From: Chitinophaga pinensis
Lineage (GTDB): Bacteria > Bacteroidota > Bacteroidia > Chitinophagales > CAIOSU01
DNA: 64,000 bases
Assembly: GCA_945901065.1 (NCBI GenBank)
Contig: CAMDKI010000013.1
Span: forward strand, 1 to 64,000
Direction: 5' to 3'
The stretch's first letter is position 1; the number at the start of each line of letters is the position of its first letter. The notes under the pieces were generated by a model. That model searched no databases. It was given only the letters and a program-made list of their open reading frames with translations, and was not told the DNA's origin. Positions 1 through 8,933 of the stretch are shown here, piece after piece. The position numbers and the translations under genes were made by a program.

Positions 1-246
1 TGGGTGCCAGAAACTGAAGCAGAAGGTGCTGAATTTACGGTCAAAGCGCGGTTTGCAGTAGCAGTGCAACCTGATGCATTAGTTACGGTAACAGTATAAG
101 TTGCTGCGCTAGATACTGATATCGCAGCGGTTGTAGCACCTGTACTCCATAGGTAAGTACTTCCGCCAGTTGCGGTAAACGTTGAAGAACCACCGGCACA
201 AATAGTCTGGGTGCCAGAAACTGAAGCAGAAGGTGCTGAATTTACG
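1..246 (-). repeat. 69-codon in-frame Ig-domain repeat
   Basis: The about 39 bases starting at 1 (TGGGTGCCAGAAACTGAAGC onwards) recur identically at 208, an offset of 207 bp or exactly 69 codons. Both lie in the partial surface protein gene. It marks recently duplicated Ig-like units that probably continue beyond the left edge. Confidence 0.85.
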
Positions 247-2600
247 GTTACTATTACAGCAGTTCTCGCGGTGCTTATAGCGCCAGAGCTTGTATGACGA
301 GCCTGTGCAAAGTAGGTTGTAGTTGAGCCAATGCTTGGCGTTGTGAAGCTATTGGTTCCAGTTCCACCGCTAAGCACACTGCCACCTGTTGCGGCTGCGT
401 ACCAATCGATTACGGCGCCCGATGAAGCTGTGGCTTGTAAAGTTACGGTACCTGTGCCACAGCGGCTAGCGGCAGTAGAGTTTGTTACCGTTGGACTTGC
501 CTGAGCTACTAATTCAATGCTACCATGCGACCCTCCCCAACCTTCAGAAATACGAAGCTCTAATTGAGATGCGGCACCCAAAGAGCCGGTCCAAATATTT
601 GAGCGCGAAGCACAACAGGTACTTTGATCATAAACTTTTACGCCATCAACATATAGTTGCACTCTGTCATCATGGTTAGGCAGATTGATGGTATAGGTAC
701 CTACCGGAAAACCTTGACGCTTAAAAGCATATGAATGGGTGTCGTTTCCTACGCTGCAACCTATATACCCCGAAGCGCTAGATGGGCTTAAGTTATCAGA
801 CCAACTTTGTGCAGTTGAATAAGTTTCGCCAGTGCGAGTGTCAAAATTTAAACTGCTTATGGTATAATACCCGCTGTAGTTATCTGTCCAAGCGCCATTG
901 CCGCCAGAGGCATCGCCTGCATTCCAAGCATAAACAATCCATTGGTTGCTACCAAACACGGCTGGGTTGCCAGAGGCACCTGAGCCGGTAATCGTGGCCG
1001 AGGTGCTTGCGGTAGTGCCATTTGGACCCGTAACCGTAACAGTATAAGTTCCAGCAGCCAAGCCCGATAAGTCTTGGGTTGTGGCGCCATTGCTCCACAA
1101 GTAAGTATACCCGCCACCTGAGCAATTACAGTTTAGCGCAGCTCCGCCACTGTAGCTTGAGCTGTAGTTTAAATCAACGCCATTGGCATCGCATAGCTGC
1201 ACATTGCCGCTCATGCTGCCACTGCTGTTTACTCTGGTATAATCGCCAACGGCAATATTGGCACAAGCAGTGCCCGTATTGGTAATGCTTCCATTTAATG
1301 TTATACTGTTCGTGCTCAACGCAGCACCCGAATTCATAATAAGGCTGCCACTAGAATTAATGGTAGTAAAGGTATTTACTGATATGGAGCCATGGTTGTC
1401 TAAACTAGCATTTTGGGTAAGGGTGTTACCAGTTATATTGCCATTATTAGTGAAACTTGAACCAGAGTTATTGGTAATATTGCCACTGGTGGCTATGCTC
1501 CCGTTGTTTATTACATTGGCATTGTTTATAAAATCGCCATTTACTTGGATGCTGTTGTTGTTTATCAATCGGCCCCCGATATTTATAGTTAAACTACCAG
1601 CTGTAATTAAGCCAAAGTTGTAAAAGGCATCGCCAATAGTTAAGGCGCCAGAAACGGCCATTGTGGCATAATTGTATACGACACGACCACTGCTAGTAGT
1701 AAAATTAGATATGGATAGCGTCCCATTGTTGATAAACGTACCACTATTGAAGTTTAGCGAAGAAATGCTGGCACTGCCTGCATTAATCATGGTGCCACCA
1801 TTAAGTGTTACACTGCCACTAAAGCTACCCGTAACGCAACCAACTTGGCCCGAATTAAGTGTGTAGCTTGACGAACCACTCATGGTTACGGTGCAAGAGC
1901 CTGTGCCATAAGGTGAAGTAGCAGAGGAAGCACTCGCACCCGGTGTAACCACCAAATCGATAGCACCAGCAGTTGAGCAGCTTACATTTGTAGTACTTGC
2001 CGACAATGAAAAATTATCTTTGGCATCTCCTTCAATTAAAAGATTATCTATTCGGTAGTACTCGCTACTAGAGTTATTCTCGGCAATTAATTTAATCACA
2101 ATTGTTTTGCCCGATAGGTTTGTCTGGCTAGCGGTGGCACTTGTAAAGTCATCTGCTCTGTTACCATTAGTGGTAAAATATTGAAATGCGCCACCATCTA
2201 TTGAATACATGGTTTGTATCCTATCACTGCTGCTCAAATTGCCACTTTCGGTCAATTCTACCGAAAGAGAAACACCACGGTGCTGCGATATGTCAATCGG
2301 GTAGGTATAAAATGTTGCTTCGCAATCCGTATCACGTGCTTCAAGCTTGTTTGCATTTATTCTGAAATAACTTGAACCCGATACGGAACAACCGGTCATA
2401 TCCAAATACCAGTTGGTGCCACTTGTGGTCCCATTGCTTGCCGAAAAATTTTCAGATAAGATTGTGCTGGCAGCCACTGAGTTAGATAACAGCAGTGCAA
2501 GCGCCAAGGCACCAAATGTATTTATGCTACAGTTACCAAATACTTTCCTCCAATTAGCATTAAGGCCGCAGCCTGCACAAAAGGTATAAATAGAGCGCAT
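1..2600 (-). CDS. Secreted Ig-like/beta-helix repeat surface protein, 3' end outside window
   Basis: An open frame runs on the minus strand from an ATG at 2600 to the left edge without a stop, so at least 866 residues are seen and the C-terminus is missing. The N-terminus has a long basic n-region, then a hydrophobic stretch (FGALALALLLSNSVAA) typical of a signal peptide. Residues about 35-200 look like a carbohydrate-binding/CUB-like module. Residues about 240-470 are Asn/Ser/Gly-rich short repeats (INNxGxI) resembling a right-handed beta-helix. From about 480 on there are Ig/PKD-like segments of the SprB kind (YLWSNGATTQDLSGLAAGTY). The last part repeats with a 69-residue period. Such proteins are normally type IX secretion substrates with a C-terminal sorting domain, which would lie outside the window. 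The substrate and ligand are unknown. It is divergent from the response regulator gene. Confidence 0.85.
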   Translation of the reverse strand, partial: MRSIYTFCAGCGLNANWRKVFGNCSINTFGALALALLLSNSVAASTILSENFSASNGTTSGTNWYLDMTGCSVSGSSYFRINANKLEARDTDCEATFYTYPIDISQHRGVSLSVELTESGNLSSSDRIQTMYSIDGGAFQYFTTNGNRADDFTSATASQTNLSGKTIVIKLIAENNSSSEYYRIDNLLIEGDAKDNFSLSASTTNVSCSTAGAIDLVVTPGASASSATSPYGTGSCTVTMSGSSSYTLNSGQVGCVTGSFSGSVTLNGGTMINAGSASISSLNFNSGTFINNGTLSISNFTTSSGRVVYNYATMAVSGALTIGDAFYNFGLITAGSLTINIGGRLINNNSIQVNGDFINNANVINNGSIATSGNITNNSGSSFTNNGNITGNTLTQNASLDNHGSISVNTFTTINSSGSLIMNSGAALSTNSITLNGSITNTGTACANIAVGDYTRVNSSGSMSGNVQLCDANGVDLNYSSSYSGGAALNCNCSGGGYTYLWSNGATTQDLSGLAAGTYTVTVTGPNGTTASTSATITGSGASGNPAVFGSNQWIVYAWNAGDASGGNGAWTDNYSGYYTISSLNFDTRTGETYSTAQSWSDNLSPSSASGYIGCSVGNDTHSYAFKRQGFPVGTYTINLPNHDDRVQLYVDGVKVYDQSTCCASRSNIWTGSLGAASQLELRISEGWGGSHGSIELVAQASPTVTNSTAASRCGTGTVTLQATASSGAVIDWYAAATGGSVLSGGTGTNSFTTPSIGSTTTYFAQARHTSSGAISTARTAVIVTVNSAPSASVSGTQTICAGGSSTFTATGGSTYLWSTGATTAAISVSSAATYTVTVTNASGCTATANRALTVNSAPSASVSGT

Positions 2601-2962
2601 AGAAAAATGGGTTTTGAGACTCCAAACTAATAGACCAGGCTATTCCACGCCCGATACACCTATTACTTTGCCATTTCTACGCAATATTACTTACAAATGT
2701 TTCGGACTACTAAGCAATTTTCATATAACGACTTGCAAAATATAAACTTGTTTATTATAAATTATGTATTTTGCAAAAAATAATCAACAATTAGTTTTTA
2801 GTAGTTGGCAATAATCTTTTATCAATTGCAAGGTTTCTAAATATTTATTTGAAATTGCGGTAAATACCTTTTAACTTTCAGTGACTGAAATTAGATAAGG
2901 GCAAAGTAGCAAAGGGGGATATGGTAATTTTGGGGAAAATAACTACCAAAACTGTGTAAAGC
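2601..2962. other. AT-rich divergent intergenic region
   Basis: This 362-bp spacer separates the divergent surface protein gene and the response regulator gene. It holds no credible ORF or RNA gene. The only recognisable signal is a TAATTTTG box at 2925-2932, upstream of the response regulator. Confidence 0.6.
2925..2932 (+). promoter_or_regulatory. Candidate Bacteroidota -7 box
   Basis: TAATTTTG matches the TAnnTTTG consensus of the Bacteroidota primary sigma factor and lies 30 bp upstream of the response regulator ATG. No TTG -33 box is visible at the usual 17-23 bp distance, so it may be weak or activator dependent. Confidence 0.45.
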
Positions 2963-3619
2963 ATGGAAAGCGTAAAAATCCTAATAGTTGATGATCATCC
3001 TATGATTCGGTTGGGCATACGTTCTATATTGAACAATGTGGAGCACCTGAATGTAGCCGATGAAGCAAATAATGGTAGAGAGGCTTTAGAAAAGTTAGCC
3101 AAGGATAACTTCGACTTGGTTATAATGGATATAAAAATGCCTGAAATGAATGGCATTGAAGCTACCGAAGAAATTATAAAGCTGCACCCCAATACTAAGG
3201 TTTTGGCCATATCAATGTTCGATGAGCAGCGCTATATTGTAAAAATGCTGCAAGCAGGTGCACTAGGTTATGTGCTAAAAAACACTGGCAAAAATGAAAT
3301 GGTAAATGCCATTAACTCTATTATGGCAGGCGAAAGCTACTTTAGCCAAGAGGTGAGCAACATTATGATGTCGCAGTTTATGACCCGTGGCGGCCTAAAC
3401 CAAACATTAGAACCCAAAAACGATATTACCCTTACCAAACGTGAAACCGAAATTATCCGGATGATTTCGGAGGAGCTAACTAACTCTGAAATTGCCGACC
3501 GCTTAGGCATCAGCTCTCGCACTGTTGACACGCACCGCAGAAACCTGCTGCAAAAGCTGGACGTGAAAAATACCGCTGGATTGGTTAAGTATGCCATGGT
3601 AAACCACCTGCTTGAATAA
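2963..3619 (+). CDS. NarL/FixJ-type response regulator (REC + LuxR HTH)
   Basis: A 218-residue two-component response regulator. The receiver domain (about 5-120) has the acidic pair D10/D11, the phospho-acceptor D56 in [12 protein letters not shown], the switch residue S84 and the conserved lysine K106. The C-terminal LuxR-type helix-turn-helix (about 153-215) contains [20 protein letters not shown] and the recognition segment [16 protein letters not shown]. It is expected to be phosphorylated by a histidine kinase and to bind DNA as a dimer. No kinase gene is adjacent, so it is an orphan here. Its position divergent from the giant surface protein gene makes that gene a plausible target, but this is inference. 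Confidence 0.93.
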   Translation: MESVKILIVDDHPMIRLGIRSILNNVEHLNVADEANNGREALEKLAKDNFDLVIMDIKMPEMNGIEATEEIIKLHPNTKVLAISMFDEQRYIVKMLQAGALGYVLKNTGKNEMVNAINSIMAGESYFSQEVSNIMMSQFMTRGGLNQTLEPKNDITLTKRETEIIRMISEELTNSEIADRLGISSRTVDTHRRNLLQKLDVKNTAGLVKYAMVNHLLE

Positions 3620-3704
3620 CCGCTCCGCTGTCTTAAATAGCTAAACTTGCCAAGACATTTTTTTGGCACACAACTTGTTTATTAGGTTGATTGAAACCTA
3701 GTTT

Positions 3705-4295
3705 ATGAAACACCATGCAACAATTATACTGGTTTGGCTTGCCGTACAAGGCCTTTGGGCTCAAGATACCACTGGCTATATGCGCACGCATGTAACTGCT
3801 GAAGGCGACACCATTTATGTAGCCTCAATTGACCCCGTTACCATAATAGACAAGCGGGTTTTTACAAGCGTAAAAGATCAGTCGGATTTTAGAAAACTGC
3901 AACGCAACCTTAAGATCGTTTACCCTTATGCCAAAATGGCGAGGCAAATTTATGCCGACATGCAACAAGAAATGGCCGACATTAATAAGCACCGCCAACA
4001 AAAAAAATATAAAAGGGCAAAAGAAGAACAACTAAAAGCTGAGTTTGAGGAAAAACTAAAGAGCCTTACCACTACCCAAGGTAAGCTTTTGGTAATGATG
4101 ATAAACCGATATACCGGCAACGATTGTTATGGCCTGATTAAAGAATTGAAAAACGGTTTTGCAGCATTTACCTGGAACTTGGTAGGCAAGCGCTATGGCT
4201 ACGACCTAAAAGCACCTTATGTGCCTGCTGATAATGCCGACATGGAAATGATAATTCGTGCTCTGGAAGAAACTGATGCGGAGAACAAAAAGTAA
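3705..4295 (+). CDS. DUF4294 domain-containing protein
   Basis: A 196-residue exported protein. Residues 1-19 form a signal peptide ending LWAQ. The rest matches the Bacteroidota-specific DUF4294 pattern: an N-terminal IDPVTIIDKRVF segment, a charged helix-rich centre (residues about 60-125, QQKKYKRAKEEQLKAEFEEK) and a conserved ending with TGNDCYGLIKELKNGFAAFTW. The function of the family is unknown to me; a periplasmic or envelope role is inferred only from the signal peptide. Its stop codon (4293-4295) directly abuts the stop of the convergent glycosyltransferase gene, leaving no intergenic space for a terminator. Confidence 0.85.
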   Translation: MKHHATIILVWLAVQGLWAQDTTGYMRTHVTAEGDTIYVASIDPVTIIDKRVFTSVKDQSDFRKLQRNLKIVYPYAKMARQIYADMQQEMADINKHRQQKKYKRAKEEQLKAEFEEKLKSLTTTQGKLLVMMINRYTGNDCYGLIKELKNGFAAFTWNLVGKRYGYDLKAPYVPADNADMEMIIRALEETDAENKK

Positions 4296-5285
4296 TTACC
4301 AAAGATGTTCTACCTGCCCTGCCACCTCGCTGGGCAAAATATCCATCATACACTTAAAATGCCGTTTGGGGCACTTATCAAAACCAATTTTTGAACATGG
4401 CCTACACGATAGGCCTGTGTTTTGAACTATCACCGCCTTCATAGCACTATTTTTGCCATAATACGGGTACATACCAAACTCAGGGATGGTATTGCCCCAA
4501 ATTGATACAATTGGCTTTTGGAAGGCCGCTGCAATATGCATTAAGCCAGTATCATTGCTCACTACTACCCTAGCCTGACTAACCAATGAAGCCGAGCCGT
4601 GTAGGTTAAACAATCCACAAGCGTTCCATACTTGAGTATTTCCGCTTAGCTCGGCTATTTCTTGGCCATTTGCCCTATCCTCAGGCCCACCTAATAGTAT
4701 TATGGGCTGCTTCAGTATCTGGCACAATGCTATTAAATGTTTCAACGCATAGCGCTTTGTATAGTGGGCCGCCCCTATAGCTATGGCTACATAGCCATTT
4801 CTATGGGTCTCCGGTATTTGCTCGGGTTGTATCTGCTGCACGGCAGGTATGTAATAATCTAACCCTGCACCATCGTCAACCACACCAAGCTTGGCCACTG
4901 ATGACAAATATCTTTCAACAATATGCACGTTTGGTAGCCTGTTGATTTTAAAATTCACCATCATCCATTTCTGGATGTTTAACTTATCAAATGAGTACGA
5001 TTTTACCCTCATCAACCTTCTAATGGCAAACGTTCGTTGGTTTTTGTGCAGGTCAACAATAAAGTCAAAACGAATCATCTTGAGTTTCGATACTGTAGCC
5101 TCAATGCTATTTCTAAGAAAATGCAACTGAAAAATATGCGGGTTGCCCTGCAGAATACTTGAAAACGACTCCTTGGTTAAGAAATGAATCTCCGCATTAG
5201 GCAATTGTTGTTTAATACACCTAACAACTGGTGTAGTAAGCACAATGTCGCCAATAGAACTAAAGCGGATAATGAGTATTTTCAA
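4296..5285 (-). CDS. Glycosyltransferase family 9 (heptosyltransferase-like)
   Basis: A 329-residue GT9 enzyme related to LPS core heptosyltransferases. The N-terminal Rossmann half begins MKILIIRFSSIGDIVLTTPV, and the C-terminal half contains the donor-binding signature VVSNDTGLMHIAAAFQKPIVS followed by the family's WGNTIPEFGMYPY segment. A cysteine cluster (CRPCSKIGFDKCP) near the C-terminus is common in Bacteroidota GT9 members. It probably adds a sugar to lipopolysaccharide core or another surface glycan in the cytoplasm. The exact donor cannot be read from the sequence. It lies downstream of the gamma carbonic anhydrase gene on the same strand with a 52-bp gap, so co-transcription is possible. 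Confidence 0.9.
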   Translation of the reverse strand: MKILIIRFSSIGDIVLTTPVVRCIKQQLPNAEIHFLTKESFSSILQGNPHIFQLHFLRNSIEATVSKLKMIRFDFIVDLHKNQRTFAIRRLMRVKSYSFDKLNIQKWMMVNFKINRLPNVHIVERYLSSVAKLGVVDDGAGLDYYIPAVQQIQPEQIPETHRNGYVAIAIGAAHYTKRYALKHLIALCQILKQPIILLGGPEDRANGQEIAELSGNTQVWNACGLFNLHGSASLVSQARVVVSNDTGLMHIAAAFQKPIVSIWGNTIPEFGMYPYYGKNSAMKAVIVQNTGLSCRPCSKIGFDKCPKRHFKCMMDILPSEVAGQVEHLW

Positions 5286-5337
5286 TTGTTTGTTTTTCGC
5301 CGCCCCCGAGAGAACGGTTGGGTTACGGAAATTCGGG

Positions 5338-5844
5338 TTACTTCAGATATTTACCAGCCTCTTCGGCATAAACCTGTGCGCTAAGTTGCAACATACTCAT
5401 GGTTTCCTCACCCAATTGGCGAATAACCTTGCCAGGAGAACCTACAACCAGCGAAAAATCAGGAATTACATCATGCTCCTTTATCAAAGCATTGGCGCCA
5501 ATTACACAACCTTTGCCTATTACAGCGCCATTGAGCACAACTGCTTTTATACCGATAAGGGTGTTATCGCCAACAGTGCAACCATGCAATACGGCACCAT
5601 GGCCAACAGTTACACTTTTACCCACGGTAAGCGGGGTGCCGTGGTCAACGTGCATAATTACCCCTTCCTGCACATTGCTGTCATCGCCAATAACTATTTT
5701 ATCGAAATCGGCCCGGAGCGTTGCTCCATACCAAACAGATACCCTATTGCCCAGGGTAACATTACCCAATACGTAGGCATTTGGGGCAATAAATACATCG
5801 TTCCCTTTTTTTACTTGATTTTGAAGTTGCTCTAGGTAAGTCAT
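5338..5844 (-). CDS. Gamma-carbonic anhydrase family protein
   Basis: A 168-residue left-handed beta-helix protein of the gamma-carbonic anhydrase/YrdA family. Hexapeptide repeats run through most of the chain (VTLGNRVSVWYGATLRADFD, then VTVGHGAVLHGCTVGDNTLIG). Metal-ligand histidines are visible in VIMHVDHGTPL and GHGAVLHG. These proteins form trimers with zinc or iron at the subunit interfaces. Some hydrate CO2 and others lack activity, so catalysis is not certain. It follows rimM with a 78-bp gap. Confidence 0.92.
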   Translation of the reverse strand: MTYLEQLQNQVKKGNDVFIAPNAYVLGNVTLGNRVSVWYGATLRADFDKIVIGDDSNVQEGVIMHVDHGTPLTVGKSVTVGHGAVLHGCTVGDNTLIGIKAVVLNGAVIGKGCVIGANALIKEHDVIPDFSLVVGSPGKVIRQLGEETMSMLQLSAQVYAEEAGKYLK

Positions 5845-5922
5845 TAGGTTACTTATCGATTATTTGGGCTAATTGTAGCCATAAATCTAATCAACAAATA
5901 ACGGGAAACCAATAAACCTAAA

Positions 5923-6447
5923 TTAAAGACTCAATAAACCATCAGGTATAACCACTTTTATGGTGCGGGCTTTGTGGTCAACGGTAAGCACCAATTCATC
6001 GGCTAAGGGTATTAATACCTCTTTTCCGCGGTGGCTTACTTTAGCCAAGTCTTGGGCAGGCATGGCTTCAATATCTTCAATGGTACCAATAAACTCGCCG
6101 GTTTCCGAAAGTAGCATATAGCCCATCGCAAAATCATAGGCACTTTCCTCTTGGTCGGTCACAAAAAACTCCTGCTCGCGGCCAAGCTGCATAAACAACT
6201 CCTTGCCAGTAAGCATTACAGCCTCTTCAGGCGAATCGATTCCTTCAAACTTAATGAGGAAATACTGTTCGTCGCTGGTAGCGCTAAGTTCTTCTGGAAA
6301 ATACGGGAGATTTTTGGCCTCAGTACCAAGTAACAGGGGCGGCAATTCATCCACCCATAAAGCAGTAAGAGGATAGCTGAAACTAATTTTCAACCATCCT
6401 CTTATACCATGTACTTTATGTACTTTGCCAACCTGAATGACTTCCAT
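5923..6447 (-). CDS. rimM: Ribosome maturation factor RimM
   Basis: A 174-residue RimM protein. It starts with the characteristic VGKVHKVHGIRGWLKI segment of the N-terminal RimM barrel, and a PRC-barrel-like C-terminal domain ends with VLIPLADELVLTVDHKARTI. RimM binds S19 and assists maturation of the 30S head domain. It is 26 bp downstream of rpsP, the conserved rpsP-rimM order. The trmD gene that often follows is absent and is replaced by the gamma-carbonic anhydrase gene. Confidence 0.95.
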   Translation of the reverse strand: MEVIQVGKVHKVHGIRGWLKISFSYPLTALWVDELPPLLLGTEAKNLPYFPEELSATSDEQYFLIKFEGIDSPEEAVMLTGKELFMQLGREQEFFVTDQEESAYDFAMGYMLLSETGEFIGTIEDIEAMPAQDLAKVSHRGKEVLIPLADELVLTVDHKARTIKVVIPDGLLSL

Positions 6448-6473
6448 TCAACGGTCTTTAAAGTGGCAAGAAA

Positions 6474-7166
6474 TTATTCAGCTTTAGGCTCTTCGCTTTC
6501 TTCGGCAGCGGCCTCAGCAGCAGGAGCTTCTTCTGCAGTGGCTTCGGCAGCAGGTGCCTCTTCAGCAGCAGCTTCAGCAACCGGCGCTTCTTCGGTAGCA
6601 ACTTCTTCAGCAGCAACTTCTTCAGCAGCAACTTCTTCGGCTGGAGCTTCTTCAGTTGCAGCTTCAGCGTTAGCAGCAGCTTCTTCGGCAGCAGCTTCGG
6701 CAATGGCAGCAGCTTCGGCTTCAGCAGCAGCAGAAAGGGCTTTCGCACGTTTCGCAGCTTCATCAGCATTACGTTTCAAACGAGCTTCTTCTTTTGCTTT
6801 TGCTACGCTTTCAACGTGTCCTTCCACTTTACCTTCATGATTTTTCAAGTACTCGGCGTGCAATTGCTCAACTTGCTCCTCAGATAGTGCGCCTTTTTTC
6901 AAGCCGCGTACCAAGTGTTTTTTGTACAACACACCTTTGTAAGAAAGGATAGCGCGAACAGTATCAGTTGGTTCTGCACCATTGTGCAACCAAGTAAGGG
7001 CTTTGTCGCCATCCAAAATGATAGTAGCTGGCACGGTAGTAGGGTCATAAGAACCTAAACGCTCGATGAAACGGCCATCACGTGGCGATTTGCTATCGGC
7101 AGCTACGATGAAGTAAAACGGTCTTTTCTTGCGACCGTGACGTTGTAATCTAATTTTAACCGGCAT
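6474..7166 (-). CDS. rpsP: 30S ribosomal protein S16 with long Ala/Glu-rich tail
   Basis: The first about 80 residues are canonical S16 (MPVKIRLQRHGRKKRPFYFI, RDGRFIERLGSYDP, LDGDKALTWLHNGAEPTDTV). The following about 60 residues are a charged linker, and the final about 90 residues are almost only A, E, P, V and T (EEVAAEEVAAEEVATEEAPV). The total is 230 residues, against about 80-90 for Escherichia coli S16. C-terminal extensions of S16 are usual in Bacteroidota, but this one is long and internally repetitive. It heads the rpsP-rimM transcription unit. Confidence 0.95.
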   Translation of the reverse strand: MPVKIRLQRHGRKKRPFYFIVAADSKSPRDGRFIERLGSYDPTTVPATIILDGDKALTWLHNGAEPTDTVRAILSYKGVLYKKHLVRGLKKGALSEEQVEQLHAEYLKNHEGKVEGHVESVAKAKEEARLKRNADEAAKRAKALSAAAEAEAAAIAEAAAEEAAANAEAATEEAPAEEVAAEEVAAEEVATEEAPVAEAAAEEAPAAEATAEEAPAAEAAAEESEEPKAE

Positions 7167-7210
7167 TGGTTACTTGTTTTTAATTGAATTAAAAGATGTA
7201 TAGTATGCCT

Positions 7211-7230
7211 TCCCAGTATAAATATTGGGA
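7211..7230 (-). promoter_or_regulatory. Hairpin in rpsP leader
   Basis: TCCCAGTATAAATATTGGGA is an imperfect palindrome located just downstream of the predicted rpsP start site. It could stabilise the leader or serve as a ribosomal-protein binding site; the role is inferred only from position. Confidence 0.4.
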
Positions 7231-7233
7231 GTG

Positions 7234-7264
7234 CAAAGATAGCGCATTAAATGAGAAAAGACAA
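7234..7264 (-). promoter_or_regulatory. rpsP promoter (TTG-N20-TATCTTTG)
   Basis: On the minus strand, TTG (7262-7264) is followed after 20 bp by TATCTTTG (7234-7241). This fits the Bacteroidota promoter model TTG-N17-23-TAnnTTTG. It lies about 68 bp upstream of the rpsP start, giving a leader of roughly 60 nt that includes a hairpin. Confidence 0.75.
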
Positions 7265-7406
7265 AAGAAAGAAGAGATAAGAAATGAGAAATGTGAAATG
7301 AAAGATTTGAGATGGCAAATGGGAGATAAAAAACAAATGAAAAGCACAAAAGAACATAAAGAATAGAATCATATGCAATATTTATTCCAGCGCAATATCT
7401 TGTTTC

Positions 7407-7426
7407 CCTGCCTGCCGGCAGGCAGG
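7407..7426. repeat. 20-bp perfect palindrome
   Basis: CCTGCCTGCCGGCAGGCAGG is a perfect 20-bp palindrome that is GC-rich in an AT-rich spacer. It is followed directly by a TTGTGTC tract. It is probably a dispersed palindromic repeat. Confidence 0.8.
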
Positions 7427-7475
7427 TTGTGTCTTGTGTATTGTGTCTTGTGTCTTGTGTCTAATTCTACTTTTT
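7427..7475 (+). repeat. TTGTGTC tract abutting a promoter-like box
   Basis: Positions 7427-7462 consist of TTGTGTC units with a 7-bp period, followed after 5 bp by TACTTTTT (7468-7475), a 7/8 match to TAnnTTTG. A TTG of the tract lies 17 bp before this box, so the tract could supply the -33 element for the permease gene at 7524. The spacer 7167-7523 also holds GAAATGA-type words at about 7271-7325. Confidence 0.6.
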
Positions 7476-7523
7476 TCGGCAATTGCTATGATTTCTTAGA
7501 CAGATGGAGCCAAACCCATAGCA

Positions 7524-8816
7524 ATGCCTCGGGCACTTCTAGTTAACTTTGGGGCCGTGTTCGACCAATGGCAAGAGATATTAACCATAATGGCGCGCAG
7601 CCCGCTTCGGGTTGCGCTTACTGCTTTTAGTATAGCTTGGGGCATATTTATGCTCGTGGTGCTTATGGGTACAGTAAAGGCATTGCAAAATGGCACCGAA
7701 GCTGACTTTGCAGGCGATGCCATCAATAGTTTGTGGGTAAATACAGGTACTACTAGCCTGGCCTACAAAGGCTTTAGGCCAGGCCGAGAAATAACCCTTG
7801 AGAACAAGGACCTAAATATGCTTACTGGCGAAATTGAATCAGTAGAAAGTGGCTCGAGCAGAAACAACTACTGGAGCCTCTCTCCTACTGTTACCTATGG
7901 CAAACGGTCCACTTCGTTTGAGCTAATAGGGGTAACTCCTAGTTATCGTTACCTCGAAAACCTTACGATGACCAGTGGGCGGTTTATAAACGAAACAGAC
8001 CTTATTGAAAGCAAAAAAGTAACTGCTATTGGTAAGTTAGCCTTTGAGCAGCTATTTGAGCCCGGCGAAGATGCACTGGGAAAATACATATCCGTTAACG
8101 GCATCAATTATAAAGTTATTGGCGTGTTTACCGACCCCGGTGGCGAACGCGATATGCAGCGCATGTATGTGCCACTGTCTACGTCGCAAAAGCTTTACGA
8201 AAAACCCAATAAAGTAGATCAGATAATTTTGATGATTCCGGGAGATGATGTGGCTGGCAGCAAACTGATTGAAGAAGATGTAACTAAACTGATACAAGAC
8301 AAGTACTCTATTAGCCCCGACGATAAAAAGGCTGTGAGTTTTTACAACAATGTAAAGAACGTAGCTCAAATAAGGCAAGTTTTTACGGCACTCAATATCA
8401 CGATGTGGGTGGTTGGCCTAATGACTATATTGATAGGCATTGTGGGCATAGGCAATATTATGGTAATAACTGTAAAGGAACGCACCCGTGAAATAGGCAT
8501 TCGCAAAGCCCTAGGTGCAACCCCTGCCTCTATCGTATTTATGATACTGCAAGAAGCATTGCTAATGACCGTATTTGCTGGCTACTTGGGTTTGCTTGCC
8601 GGCATAGGCCTTATTGAACTTATCGGTAGCCTCATGAGCGATGCCGGAGTTGACCAGCATGGCCGAACCAACAGCTACTTGGGTAAGCCCGAAGTGGATT
8701 TGGAAGTAGCCATTGCGGCTACTGTGATATTGATAATTGCTGGGGTAATTGCAGGTTTGATTCCGGCACTAAGGGCTGCTAGGGTTAACCCAATAACTGC
8801 TATAAGAGACGTTTGA
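7524..8816 (+). CDS. MacB-like ABC transporter permease 1
   Basis: A 430-residue integral membrane protein of the MacB/FtsX permease family. A first membrane helix follows the conserved MARSPLRVALTAFSIAWGIF start region. A large extracytoplasmic MacB_PCD domain fills residues about 45-280, and three C-terminal helices follow (TMWVVGLMTILIGIVGIGN; IVFMILQEALLMTVFAGYLG; a third near 405-425). The cytoplasmic coupling segment VKERTREIGIRKALGATPAS is conserved. There is no ATPase domain, so the protein needs a separate ATP-binding subunit, and none is encoded nearby. It is probably co-transcribed with the next permease and the adaptor, although a long inverted repeat sits between the two permease genes. 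Confidence 0.93.
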   Translation: MPRALLVNFGAVFDQWQEILTIMARSPLRVALTAFSIAWGIFMLVVLMGTVKALQNGTEADFAGDAINSLWVNTGTTSLAYKGFRPGREITLENKDLNMLTGEIESVESGSSRNNYWSLSPTVTYGKRSTSFELIGVTPSYRYLENLTMTSGRFINETDLIESKKVTAIGKLAFEQLFEPGEDALGKYISVNGINYKVIGVFTDPGGERDMQRMYVPLSTSQKLYEKPNKVDQIILMIPGDDVAGSKLIEEDVTKLIQDKYSISPDDKKAVSFYNNVKNVAQIRQVFTALNITMWVVGLMTILIGIVGIGNIMVITVKERTREIGIRKALGATPASIVFMILQEALLMTVFAGYLGLLAGIGLIELIGSLMSDAGVDQHGRTNSYLGKPEVDLEVAIAATVILIIAGVIAGLIPALRAARVNPITAIRDV

Positions 8817-8817
8817 A

Positions 8818-8928
8818 GAATGTACGAAGTACGAGGTACGAGGTACAAGGTATGAGTGAAAATGACTTTTTAGTTTAAAAACATTGATAAAATAAAATCG
8901 TACCTCGTACCTCGTACATCGTACATTC
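8818..8928. repeat. Long inverted repeat filling the permease spacer
   Basis: The arms 8818-8846 and 8900-8928 are 29 bp each and complementary at 28 positions. They are built from GTACGAG words and separated by a 53-bp AT-rich loop. The structure starts 1 nt after the stop codon of the first permease gene and ends 5 nt before the ATG of the second, so it occupies practically the whole spacer. Confidence 0.9.
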
Positions 8929-8933
8929 AACGG

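Noticed and set aside
482..1866. Several short plus-strand frames in the first 2 kb
   Set aside because: They lie opposite the continuous minus-strand surface protein frame, which has a signal peptide and repeats.
6409..6840. Ala/Ser-rich ORF opposite rpsP
   Set aside because: It is the antisense shadow of the Ala/Glu-rich S16 tail; the amino-acid composition follows directly from the GCT/GCA-rich opposite strand.
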